Shown here: piece after piece, positions 34,364-43,115 of the stretch
Position numbering within the stretch: the first letter of the stretch is position 1
Layout: each line of letters starts with the position of its first letter
Assembly (NCBI GenBank): GCA_963677815.1
Contig: OY782499.1
Span: 2,108,001 to 2,172,000, forward strand
Direction of reading: 5' to 3'
Source of the DNA: JAEKNW01 sp963677815
GTDB taxonomy: Bacteria > Cloacimonadota > Cloacimonadia > Cloacimonadales > JAFGVF01
Length of the DNA: 64,000 bases
Position numbers and translations under genes: made by a program
Notes under the pieces: generated by a model
The model's input: only the letters and a program-made list of their open reading frames with translations
Told to the model about the DNA's origin: nothing
The model's database searches: none

Positions 34364-35145
34364 TATTTTTCCTCTTTACTAAGAAGTGAATAACAAGTTG
34401 TACAATAAAAGTTCCTTAAATATTTAATCTGCTTGAAAAAATTATTTAGGATTATTGGTTTAAGCTTAAATTTAATTTCATAGTTAGGATTAATCAAATA
34501 TAAACGTAAATCATTAATTCTCAGTTCACTAGATTTTACAAGCTTTTCAAAATATTCAACTGTTACCCTTGTTTCATGCAAGTCGAGAAGTTCATTTATT
34601 ACTTGATCCCTCTCTCCAGTTAGCACAAGCAAACCTCGGTAAAAATCTTGAGGTAAGAGATGAATAAAAGGTAGCTTTGATAAGATAGAATTTAACATCT
34701 GTTGATGACCACCAAATGGATTTTGCCAAGGTGGAAAAGCAACAAAGATATGGCCATTAGAAGAAAGATGATTATAGCAAAATGATAACAATTTTGCATG
34801 GTTATCAACATGTTCTATAACATCTCGAAAAAATATCAAATCAAAATCTCCTATTGAATCTAAATTAAATATATTATCAGCCAGCAATTGACATTGTTTA
34901 CTTTTAATATAATCCGATAAATACTCTTTGCCATTTGATATTTTATCTTCAGCTAAATCAACACCAAGAACTTGACAACCTTTTTCTAAAAAAGGAAGTA
35001 GATTACCACCTTCTCCACAACCTATTTCAAGAACTTTTAGATTCGAAGTACTAAAATATTCTTCCAAGTAAGGAATTACATATTTCTTACTGGTAAAAAC
35101 TTGTTCATTGAAATATTTCTTTCTATCTTTATGTCTCTTTTGCAT
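34363..35145 (-). CDS. Class I SAM-dependent methyltransferase between ruvC and ruvA
   Basis: 260-residue methyltransferase of the Methyltransf_11/23 type: KVLEIGCGEGGNLLPFLEKG for SAM binding, VDLAED for the acidic residue after strand 2, and FRDVIEHVDNH for motif post-II. The C-terminal half has no signature I know; a CTTC near residue 250 is noteworthy. Substrate unknown. It overlaps ruvC by 17 bp and ruvA by a TAATG, so it is locked into the Holliday-junction operon. Confidence 0.8.
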   Translation of the reverse strand: MQKRHKDRKKYFNEQVFTSKKYVIPYLEEYFSTSNLKVLEIGCGEGGNLLPFLEKGCQVLGVDLAEDKISNGKEYLSDYIKSKQCQLLADNIFNLDSIGDFDLIFFRDVIEHVDNHAKLLSFCYNHLSSNGHIFVAFPPWQNPFGGHQQMLNSILSKLPFIHLLPQDFYRGLLVLTGERDQVINELLDLHETRVTVEYFEKLVKSSELRINDLRLYLINPNYEIKFKLKPIILNNFFKQIKYLRNFYCTTCYSLLSKEEK

Positions 35146-35644
35146 ATCCTGCTTCTAATAAATTTAGATTACCAAACTTAATTTTGTTATAATGAGTGTA
35201 TGCAACAGATAAAGCATCTGAAGCATCTTCGGATTTAATTTCTTCTTTCAATCCTATGATTTTCTGAATCATTTGTCTAACTTGCAATTTACTTCCATTA
35301 CCATTTCCAGTTACAGCCTTTTTCACTTCTCTAGGTGAATATTCATATACTTTTATATGAGATAAAGCACATGCTTGAAGTAAAACACCTCTAGCATGTG
35401 CTAAAGTTATAGAAGACTGAATATTCTTGCCATAGAATATTGTTTCTACTACCGCAATATCAGGTTTGTATTCTTTTAAAACACTAGATATTATAGTATA
35501 TAAATCTGCTAACTTATTGCTTAACTTTTTCTTTTGATCTAACTTGATAACATCACAGCCAGCTGCAATAATTCTCTTATTCTCGATTTGTAAAATCCCA
35601 TAGCCACAGAATCTGCTACCAGGATCAAAACCAATAATAACCAT
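35129..35644 (-). CDS. ruvC: Holliday junction resolvase RuvC
   Basis: RuvC cuts Holliday junctions symmetrically. Four acidic catalytic residues are in place: GFDPGSR, VVETIF, and SEDASDALSVA at the end. 171 residues, typical. It starts directly at the yebC stop codon. Confidence 0.96.
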   Translation of the reverse strand: MVIIGFDPGSRFCGYGILQIENKRIIAAGCDVIKLDQKKKLSNKLADLYTIISSVLKEYKPDIAVVETIFYGKNIQSSITLAHARGVLLQACALSHIKVYEYSPREVKKAVTGNGNGSKLQVRQMIQKIIGLKEEIKSEDASDALSVAYTHYNKIKFGNLNLLEAGYAKET

Positions 35645-36394
35645 TTAGTCTTGGTTAAGTTTTTCCATTATCTCATCAGAAATTTCAAAGTTAGCCCAAA
35701 CTTTTTGTGTATCATCTAAGTCATCAAGATGATCTAGAAGTTTCATAAGTTTTTCTGCTACATCATCAGCATTTACTGTAGTTTTAGGAACTTTGATTAA
35801 AGCTGGTTCTAAAGGCTCATAACCTGCATCTTCAAAGTTTTTCATGACAGTATGGAAATCTTGAGAAACAGTATAAACCTCAAACATATCATCTTCTAAT
35901 TTTACATCTTCAGCACCAGCTTCAAGTGCTTCCATCATAAAGTCATCTTCATCTTTACCTTCTGCTGGAATCATAAAGAAACCCTTAGGTTCAAAATTCC
36001 AAGAAACAGCTCCAGATTCTGCCATAGAGCCACCATACTTACCTAAAATATGTCTAACTTCAGCAACTGTTCTATTTTTATTATCAGTAGTACAATCTAT
36101 TAGAATTGCTACACCACCATGTCCATATCCTTCGTAGGTGATTTCTTCATAGACAACACCTTCAATTTCGCCAGTACCTCTTTTGATAGCACGTTCGATA
36201 TTGTCTTTTGGCATATTTTGTGAACGAGCAGCTTGAACAGCAGTTCTCAAACGAGGATTATTTTCTAAATCACTTCCTCCCATACGGGCTGCAATAACGA
36301 TTTCTTTACCTAATTTAGTAAATACTTTACCACGTTTTGCATCAGCTGCACCTTTTTTATGTTTAATCGAACTCCACTTATTATGTCCAGACAT
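35645..36394 (-). CDS. yebC: YebC/PmpR-TACO1 family protein
   Basis: 249-residue YebC/TACO1 family protein; members have been described as transcription regulators and as translation factors that relieve stalling at proline stretches. The N terminus MSGHNKWSSIKHKKGAADAKRGK is the family signature. Gene order yebC-ruvC-ruvA is widespread. Its promoter is not obvious; an upstream hairpin belongs to the EF-G-like gene. Confidence 0.95.
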   Translation of the reverse strand: MSGHNKWSSIKHKKGAADAKRGKVFTKLGKEIVIAARMGGSDLENNPRLRTAVQAARSQNMPKDNIERAIKRGTGEIEGVVYEEITYEGYGHGGVAILIDCTTDNKNRTVAEVRHILGKYGGSMAESGAVSWNFEPKGFFMIPAEGKDEDDFMMEALEAGAEDVKLEDDMFEVYTVSQDFHTVMKNFEDAGYEPLEPALIKVPKTTVNADDVAEKLMKLLDHLDDLDDTQKVWANFEISDEIMEKLNQD

Positions 36395-36423
36395 TGATAT
36401 TCCTCTCTATTTTTATTAAGTTT

Positions 36424-36453
36424 TTAAAAGAGCCGACCTATATAAGTCGGCTC
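36424..36453 (-). terminator. Intrinsic terminator of the EF-G-like gene
   Basis: Minus strand stem GAGCCGAC/GTCGGCTC of 8 bp with an 8-nt loop, followed by TTTT. It separates the EF-G-like gene from yebC. Confidence 0.82.
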
Positions 36454-36508
36454 ATGATATATAACCTATTTATTAGTTAAATTTATTTTGAATAGTTTTT
36501 TTGTCAAT

Positions 36509-38563
36509 TTATTCTTGTTCCTGTTTTGATTCTTCAATTATTTTGTTAGCTTCATCAGTTGGAACTTTTTCATAATGTGAGAAATCTTGAGTGAATTTAC
36601 CTCTACCTTGAGTTAGAGATTTTAGGGTTGGGAAGTATTTATAAACTTCAGCAAGTGGTAATTCAGCTGTTAAGATTTGCTTTCTTCCAACTTGGTCCAT
36701 ACCGATAATTTTACCTCTTCGAGTAGAGATATCACCCATAACATCACCCATGTATTCAGTAGGTATAGAAATCTTCATACTATGAATAGGTTCTAATAAT
36801 ATTGGATTACATTTCACAAAACCATTTTTAAGAGCCATAGTTGAAGCAAGTTTAAAAGCCATTTCTGAAGAGTCAACATCATGGTAAGAACCGTAATATA
36901 GGTCGCAATAGATATCAACTACAGGGTAACCAGCGATAATACCAGTAAGCATAGTTTCATTAATACCTTTTTCAACAGCAGGTATATAACCAGAAGGAAT
37001 AGTACCACCAACAATCGAGTTGATGAATTCATAGCCTTCACCTCTACCTTTTGGTCCGATTCTCATGAATACATGACCATATTGTCCTTTACCACCTGAT
37101 TGTTTCTTGTGTTTATATTCAATATCAGTTTTACCTGTAATTGTTTCACGATAAGGAATTCTAGGAGCCTTGAGAACAGCATTTACTTTATAACGATTTT
37201 TTAATTTCTTTTGGAGTAAAAGAAGTTGTTGTTCACTAGTACCAGAAATAATATTTTCATGAGTTTCAACATTAAGATTTAGATTTATGGTAGGGTCTTC
37301 ATTCATTAGTCTTTGAATTGAAACACCTATTTTATCTTCATCATTTTGTGATTCACCAACAATAGATTTCCACATTACAGGATCAGGGAAATTAACAGGT
37401 TTGCACTTAATCTTTGAACCGTTTTCAACTACAGAGTCCATTGATCTAGCATATTTAAGTTTAACTAAAGCTCCGATTTCACCTGCTTTAATTTCTCCAG
37501 CATCAACTCTATTTTTACCTTGAGCATAATAGATGTTACCAATTTTATCCTTATTGTCTTTTTCAGGTATGAATACATCAGTTCCTGAAATAAGAGAACC
37601 TGAATAGAGTCTGATATAAGCAATATCACCCATAGTAGGGTCAGCGTAATTCTTGAAGATGAAGCCTAAGATTTTACCATCAGGAGAGCATACAAAGTCT
37701 TGTTTTTCATCATCTTGTAAAACTTCTAAATTCGCATTATCATTTGGACTTGGAAGATATTCAAGAATTGAATCAATTAAAGTTGTTAAGCCTACTTGGC
37801 TTCCAGCAGAAACTGCGAATGCAGGCATAAGAGAACCATTTTTAATAGCTTTTTTAGCACCAGCAATCATCTCTTCTTGGCTTAACTCACCAGCATCAAA
37901 GAATTTTTCTAAAAGTTCTTCATCTGATTCAGCAACAGCTTCCATTAAAACATTTCTTTTTTCTTCAACTTCATCAGCCATATCAGCAGGAACATCACAA
38001 GCTTTTCCATCAACATAAGCTTTATTCTTTAAGATATCAACAACACCTTTGAAAGCACTTTCACTACCGATAGGAATAACAAATGGAGTAGCTGAGAAAT
38101 CAGAATTTTCAGAAATAGTTTCGATTACTTTATCAAAATCAGAATGTTCTTGGTCTAATTTATTAACGATTAAGCATCTAGATTTATTAGAAGTTTCTAA
38201 TTGTTCTAAAGTTTTTTCGAGTCCGACCTCAAAACCACCAGCACCATTGGCAACAACACAAATGGTTTCAACAGCAGGGAATACAGAAAGTTGGTCTCCG
38301 ATATAATCAGGAGTACCAGGAGCATCTAATATATTTATTCTATGATTTTTATAATCGATAAAACCACAGCTTAATGATAGTGAATTTTTTTTGTCAATCT
38401 CTTCAGGATCAAAGTCCATAACAGTGTTTCCATCATCGACTTTACCAATACGAGTAATCATTTTAGTTGTGTATAGTAGGTTTTCTGCGAGGGTAGTTTT
38501 CCCAGCTCCACTAGAACCTAAAAAGGCTATATTTCGAATGTTTTTCATGTCATAATTCTTCAT
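36509..38563 (-). CDS. EF-G-like translational GTPase (FusA2-type paralogue)
   Basis: 684-residue protein with the complete five-domain EF-G layout. G1 is GSSGAGKTTL, G4 is NKLD; domain IV is marked by KHKKQSGGKGQYGHVFMRIGP, and domain V by LLEPIHSMKISIP. G3 reads DAPGTPDY instead of DTPGHVDF, so the His that stimulates GTP hydrolysis is Thr. The family (PRK12740-type EF-G-like proteins) typically lacks that His, and its function is uncertain. The canonical fusA should be elsewhere. A strong GGGGGA lies 6 nt before the start. Confidence 0.9.
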   Translation of the reverse strand: MKNYDMKNIRNIAFLGSSGAGKTTLAENLLYTTKMITRIGKVDDGNTVMDFDPEEIDKKNSLSLSCGFIDYKNHRINILDAPGTPDYIGDQLSVFPAVETICVVANGAGGFEVGLEKTLEQLETSNKSRCLIVNKLDQEHSDFDKVIETISENSDFSATPFVIPIGSESAFKGVVDILKNKAYVDGKACDVPADMADEVEEKRNVLMEAVAESDEELLEKFFDAGELSQEEMIAGAKKAIKNGSLMPAFAVSAGSQVGLTTLIDSILEYLPSPNDNANLEVLQDDEKQDFVCSPDGKILGFIFKNYADPTMGDIAYIRLYSGSLISGTDVFIPEKDNKDKIGNIYYAQGKNRVDAGEIKAGEIGALVKLKYARSMDSVVENGSKIKCKPVNFPDPVMWKSIVGESQNDEDKIGVSIQRLMNEDPTINLNLNVETHENIISGTSEQQLLLLQKKLKNRYKVNAVLKAPRIPYRETITGKTDIEYKHKKQSGGKGQYGHVFMRIGPKGRGEGYEFINSIVGGTIPSGYIPAVEKGINETMLTGIIAGYPVVDIYCDLYYGSYHDVDSSEMAFKLASTMALKNGFVKCNPILLEPIHSMKISIPTEYMGDVMGDISTRRGKIIGMDQVGRKQILTAELPLAEVYKYFPTLKSLTQGRGKFTQDFSHYEKVPTDEANKIIEESKQEQE

Positions 38564-38602
38564 TAATTTTCCCCCGTTTATGGATTTTTCAATTTAATTG
38601 CC

Positions 38603-38631
38603 ATTATTGACAATAAAATATTAGGTGTCAA
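38603..38631 (-). promoter_or_regulatory. Promoter of the EF-G-like gene
   Basis: Minus strand TTGACA (38626-38631), 17-bp spacer, AATAAT (38603-38608), 39 bp before the start codon. One mismatch in total. Confidence 0.8.
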
Positions 38632-38712
38632 GAAAATATTAATTTTTTTTGATTATTTTTATTTTTCAAAAGATTAGCTTTTTATAAATATCTTCTTGAG
38701 ACCTGCTTATTA

Positions 38713-39192
38713 TCAGTTTTGTAAATATTCATATAATTTATTAATAATTTCGTTAACCTTTTGATTATCTTCAATAGGTGCGTGTATTTCTTCTTTTAAA
38801 ATTATTTCATTTCCTCTTAATTCATTTTCGATATTTTCTATGGTTTTACCAGCAGAACCTCTGTGGGTGCATGTAATGGCAACAGTCTTTTTATCAAAAG
38901 AATTATTTGCTAGGAAACTTCTTAGAACTGGGGAAAGAGTCCATGCCCAAACTGGTGTGCCAATAATTATCAGATCATAGTTATCTGGATTAAAATCATA
39001 AGCCTTTAAGTTTGGACATTTCTTTTTAAGTGACTCATTTCCTCCTTGAAAAAGTATCTTAATAGAACTATTTGTGTATTCTTTTTCAGGAACTAGTTTC
39101 AAAGTTTCACAGTTTATTTTCTTTTGAAGGAGATTAGCTAGTTTATCATTATCTCCAGAATAGGAGAAATAAACAAAAATAGATTTTTTCAT
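38713..39192 (-). CDS. Flavodoxin-like protein
   Basis: 159-residue flavodoxin fold: VYFSYSGDNDKLANLL provides the phosphate-binding loop, DLIIIGTPVWAWTLSP the 60s-type FMN loop, and ITCTHRGSAGKT the last loop. It may be an electron carrier or NADPH-quinone-type flavoprotein. It lies last in a three-gene run, 2 bp after the methyltransferase gene. Confidence 0.85.
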   Translation of the reverse strand: MKKSIFVYFSYSGDNDKLANLLQKKINCETLKLVPEKEYTNSSIKILFQGGNESLKKKCPNLKAYDFNPDNYDLIIIGTPVWAWTLSPVLRSFLANNSFDKKTVAITCTHRGSAGKTIENIENELRGNEIILKEEIHAPIEDNQKVNEIINKLYEYLQN

Positions 39193-39194
39193 GG

Positions 39195-40043
39195 TTACCT
39201 CGTTTTCTTTTTATATACATAAAATTTATGATGTGCCCAAAAGAATTTAAGCACTTTTGGAGCATATTTTTCTAACCAGTAAAACTTGAGCATCTGCTTG
39301 GCAAAATTCGGATTCTTATCATTCCAATAATCTAAAATCGTTAGGTCTTCTTTGGATTCACTTTCTTTTAAGAACTTTGTTAAGAAGCTAAGTTTCAATT
39401 TTTTCAGAAAATCTTCTTTAGCCATACCAATGTCAGGCCAAGGAGGACAGTCAAAGTAATCCCAAGCAACTTGTTTCCACCCTAAGTTTGTCATAATTTT
39501 GTGAAAGTTCTTATGTTTAATATTTGCTTCAATAAGATATTTGTTTAAATCTTCCTTACCAAGATATTTCTGACTTAAATAACCTAAGCCATTAGTATTA
39601 GGAACTGCTAGGATGATAATCTTTTTTGTGAGTCTATCAAGTTCAGATAGGAAGGAAGCTAAATCTTCTACAAACCAGAGAGCTGAGAAATTCCAACTTA
39701 AGTCGTATTCCTTATCTGCAAGCCCAAGAGAAGAGTATGAATCAGTATAATATGATTTCAGTGGAAGCTGTGATTTATCCCAAACATCTTTAATTAAATT
39801 TAATCTTTCTTTGTTGTGGTCTACTAAACTTACTTGTAAGCCTTGTTTTGCAAAACCCATTGAATTAATACCTGATAATCCAGTAAAGCCAAAGGAAGGG
39901 GCTTCTAAGATAGTTTTTATATTATAACGCTTAATGATTTCCATTATTCTATTATGAATAATAATTCTTTCATAGCTAGAACCTAATCCTTCATCAGGTT
40001 GACTGTAATATTTCTTCCAAAAGTTAATAATAGGTATAGCCAT
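39195..40043 (-). CDS. Methyltransferase-like protein, function unknown
   Basis: 282-residue protein with a divergent class I methyltransferase domain: ILEAPSFGFTGLSGIN in place of the glycine-rich loop, SLVDHNKERL with the acidic residue ending strand 2, and YDLSWNFSALWFVED as motif post-II. The C-terminal 100 residues are basic and aromatic. The glycine loop is weak, so SAM binding is not certain. TAATG overlap with the epimerase gene. Confidence 0.65.
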   Translation of the reverse strand: MAIPIINFWKKYYSQPDEGLGSSYERIIIHNRIMEIIKRYNIKTILEAPSFGFTGLSGINSMGFAKQGLQVSLVDHNKERLNLIKDVWDKSQLPLKSYYTDSYSSLGLADKEYDLSWNFSALWFVEDLASFLSELDRLTKKIIILAVPNTNGLGYLSQKYLGKEDLNKYLIEANIKHKNFHKIMTNLGWKQVAWDYFDCPPWPDIGMAKEDFLKKLKLSFLTKFLKESESKEDLTILDYWNDKNPNFAKQMLKFYWLEKYAPKVLKFFWAHHKFYVYKKKTR

Positions 40044-41017
40044 TATTTTCCTTCCTTATACCAATTTATTACCTCTTCAAAGTCCTTTAAAGAATCTCCA
40101 CTTTCTAAGCTAATATCATTATAAGAATTTGATATATCATAATACCAACTTTGTGAAATCAATTCAAAACGAGAAACGAATATTTCGCTCTTCATGAGTT
40201 TAGAAATAAAGCGAGCAAAAGAGAATAAAAAGGAAGGGATTATTCTATATCTAGGGAATTTTTTCCCTTTTAGTTTTTCGGATATAATGTTTACCAGCTC
40301 TTCAAGTAGAATTGCATCATGATCAGCAATTATGTATTTTCCTCCACTTTTAGTTGCATTTTCTGCACAAAAAACAAAGGCTTTGGCTAAGGAATGAACA
40401 TTAGTAAGATGTATTTTCACAGGCTGGGATGAAAGTAACATTAGATTTTTATCAATTAATTTACATAAGGTATAAGGAAAACCATAATCACCTCTCCCAT
40501 AAGTTATCGCTGGTCTTAAGATGACAGAATTTAAGCCTTTCTTTGTTAAATTATCTATTATTTCTTCAGATCTTATTTTAGTAAAATGATAATAATTATC
40601 TTCCTGTCTTTTTGTACTTTCTTTAGCAGGAAGTTCTTGAGGAATAGCACCGAATATACCGACTGATGAACAGTAAACAAGTTTAGTATTATTTTTTAAA
40701 CAGTGATTAGCTATTAAAGAAGTAGCTTCTATATTGGCTAGATAGTACTTATCTTTTGAATCAGGCCTACCTCCTCTTAAAGCACCAATATGGATAATCA
40801 CATCAAATGTATTTTCCATCAAATAGTCTCTTAGGCTTGAAATATCACATAAGTCTATTTCTATAAAAGACACTTTGTTTAAGAACTCAGATATTCTATC
40901 CTCATCAGTTCCGGGTCTAATCAGACCCACTATGCTATGTTCAGGATTTTTTAATAGGACTCTAGCAGTTTCTTTTCCTACAAAACCACTAATTCCTGTT
41001 AGTAATATTTTGGACAT
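40043..41017 (-). CDS. NAD(P)-dependent epimerase/dehydratase (extended SDR)
   Basis: 324-residue extended SDR: NAD-binding GISGFVG near residue 7, IHIGALRG, and the catalytic YYHFTK (Y-x3-K) near residue 143. Resembles NDP-sugar epimerases or hydroxysteroid/cinnamoyl-type reductases; the substrate cannot be told. A membrane-leaning helix SFLFSFARFI lies near residue 255. It leads the run epimerase-methyltransferase-flavodoxin, which may be a small modification pathway for a lipid or glycan. Confidence 0.83.
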   Translation of the reverse strand: MSKILLTGISGFVGKETARVLLKNPEHSIVGLIRPGTDEDRISEFLNKVSFIEIDLCDISSLRDYLMENTFDVIIHIGALRGGRPDSKDKYYLANIEATSLIANHCLKNNTKLVYCSSVGIFGAIPQELPAKESTKRQEDNYYHFTKIRSEEIIDNLTKKGLNSVILRPAITYGRGDYGFPYTLCKLIDKNLMLLSSQPVKIHLTNVHSLAKAFVFCAENATKSGGKYIIADHDAILLEELVNIISEKLKGKKFPRYRIIPSFLFSFARFISKLMKSEIFVSRFELISQSWYYDISNSYNDISLESGDSLKDFEEVINWYKEGK

Positions 41018-41087
41018 TGTTTCTCCTCTTTATCACTTAAAATAAATTTATCAATATCATTTTCAAGTCAAGAAAAAATACCTTGCT

Positions 41088-41093
41088 TATAAT
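41088..41093 (+). promoter_or_regulatory. -10 element of fbp
   Basis: TATAAT preceded by TTGCT, 50 bp before the fbp start codon. The -35 at the proper distance (AAGTCA) is poor, so a helper protein or an extended -10 may be needed. Confidence 0.5.
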
Positions 41094-41142
41094 AAAGAAT
41101 TACGAATAATGACATAAATTTAAGAATGATTAAGGAGTGATT

Positions 41143-43098
41143 ATGGCTAATTCACTAATAAGTAAAACCGAATTACCTTTTTTGAAGCTTCTTTCAGAAA
41201 AGTTTCCTACAATAGCAAGAGCAAGCGCTGAAATTATTAACTTGCAAGCCATCCTTAACTTACCTAAAGGTACTGAACATTTTCTTTCAGATATTCACGG
41301 GGAATATGATTCTTTTCAACATGTTATAAAGAATGCATCAGGTGTTATTAAGGGTAAGATTAAGAATCTATTCGAAATCGCTTTAACAACTCAAGAAAGA
41401 GAAGAACTTACATTTCTTATCTACTATCCTGAAGAAATACTCCAAATTAAAAAAAATGAAGATAAAAATTTGAATGATTGGTATGCTGTAACTCTTTTCA
41501 GATTAATTCAATTATGTAGAGAGTCAGCTTCAAAATATACTAGATCTAAAGTGAGAAAGGCCTTACCAAAGGAATTTGCTTACATTATAGATGAATTACT
41601 TAATGAACAGGGTGAGAATAAACACGAATACTATAATCAAATTATTAAAACTATCATTGAACTAAGAAGAGCTGAATCATTTATTATTGAAATTTCTAAA
41701 TTAATCCAAAGATTTTCTGTTGATCACCTTCACATTCTAGGAGATATTTTCGATAGAGGTTCTTCCCCACATTTAATTATGGATTTATTAGAAAAGCATC
41801 ATAGTTTTGACATTCAATGGGGTAATCATGATATATTATGGATGGGAGCTGGTGCTGGTTCCTTAGCTTGTATTACAAATTTATTGCGAATTTCTTTCCG
41901 GTATGGCAATATTGATACCATTGAAGATGGTTACGGAATCAATCTACGACCTCTGTGGAAATTTGCCTTAGATACATATAAAGATGACCCTTGCTTAGAA
42001 TTTTTACCAAAAGAAAATAGTAATTCAGAAAATTTGAGTAATTTAGCTAAGATATCTAAAGCTGTAGCAGTCTTACAATTCAAACTTGAAGCTGAAGTCA
42101 TAAAGAGAAGACCAGCTTTTGAAATGGAGGATAGACTTCTGCTTGAAAAAATAGATTATAAAAAAGCTATTATTAATTTAGAAGGAAAAGAATATAACTT
42201 ATCTTCATGTAATTTTCCTACAATAGACCCAAAAAATCCTAATCAATTATCTAAAGAAGAGAAAGTTATCGTTAATCAATTAAAGGAAACTTTTATAACT
42301 AATGAGAAATTACAAAAGCATATAAAATTGTTATTGGCAAAGGGTTCCTTGTACAAAACTCACAACAACAACCTTCTCTTTCATGGCTGTATTCTGCTAA
42401 ATTCAGATGGTTCTTTAAAGAAATTACCTGTACAAGGTAAAGAATATACTGGTAAAGACCTAATGGATAAATTTGATAGAATCGTTAGACAAGGCTGTAT
42501 GAGTAAAGATATAAGTGTAAAAAAATATGGTGAAGATATAATGTGGTATTTGTGGTCTGGTGTAGATTCACCCTTATTTGGTAAGAAGAAAATGGCTACA
42601 TTTGAAAGATTATTTATTGAAGATAAAACTACTCATCAAGAAGAAAAGAATCCTTACTATAAGTTTAGAAACGATGAAGCTACCTGCAAAATGCTTCTAG
42701 AGGAATTTGGTTTAAATCCTGAAAAGTCTCACATCTTCAATGGTCATGTGCCAGTAAAGACAAGTAAAGGTGAATCTCCTGTTAAGGCTAATGGTAGATT
42801 GATTGTTATTGATGGAGGTTTCTCTAGAGCATATCAAAAGGTTACAGGAATTGCTGGTTATACTCTAATAGCCAACTCCCATGGTCTTACTTTAACAGCT
42901 CATCAACCATTTGTTTCGAAGACTGAAGCTATAGAAAAAAGAATTGATATTGACTCCCAACGCTCTATACTTGAGACTTCTCATGAAAGGATAAGAGTTA
43001 AAGATACTGATACTGGAATCATACTTAAGCAACAAATAACTGATTTGAAAAGACTTCTTTATGCCTACTCACATGGTGATATTAAAGAAAAAATTTAA
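41143..43098 (+). CDS. fbp: Fructose-1,6-bisphosphatase class 3
   Basis: Firmicute-type FBPase III, a metallophosphatase-fold gluconeogenic enzyme. Metal-binding motifs: FLSDIHGEYDSFQH, LGDIFDRGSSP and WGNHDILWMGA; later HVPVKTSKGE and SHGLTL. 651 residues, as in the family. ATG at 41143 is used because AAGGAG lies 5 nt upstream and overlaps the in-frame GTG at 41137. A role in gluconeogenesis fits an amino-acid fermenter. Confidence 0.95.
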   Translation: MANSLISKTELPFLKLLSEKFPTIARASAEIINLQAILNLPKGTEHFLSDIHGEYDSFQHVIKNASGVIKGKIKNLFEIALTTQEREELTFLIYYPEEILQIKKNEDKNLNDWYAVTLFRLIQLCRESASKYTRSKVRKALPKEFAYIIDELLNEQGENKHEYYNQIIKTIIELRRAESFIIEISKLIQRFSVDHLHILGDIFDRGSSPHLIMDLLEKHHSFDIQWGNHDILWMGAGAGSLACITNLLRISFRYGNIDTIEDGYGINLRPLWKFALDTYKDDPCLEFLPKENSNSENLSNLAKISKAVAVLQFKLEAEVIKRRPAFEMEDRLLLEKIDYKKAIINLEGKEYNLSSCNFPTIDPKNPNQLSKEEKVIVNQLKETFITNEKLQKHIKLLLAKGSLYKTHNNNLLFHGCILLNSDGSLKKLPVQGKEYTGKDLMDKFDRIVRQGCMSKDISVKKYGEDIMWYLWSGVDSPLFGKKKMATFERLFIEDKTTHQEEKNPYYKFRNDEATCKMLLEEFGLNPEKSHIFNGHVPVKTSKGESPVKANGRLIVIDGGFSRAYQKVTGIAGYTLIANSHGLTLTAHQPFVSKTEAIEKRIDIDSQRSILETSHERIRVKDTDTGIILKQQITDLKRLLYAYSHGDIKEKI

Positions 43099-43115
43099 GA
43101 CAAGGAGATAACAAT

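Noticed and set aside
37653..38306. Plus-strand ORFs of 121 and 85 residues opposite the EF-G-like gene
   Set aside because: Low-complexity shadows of a clear gene on the other strand.
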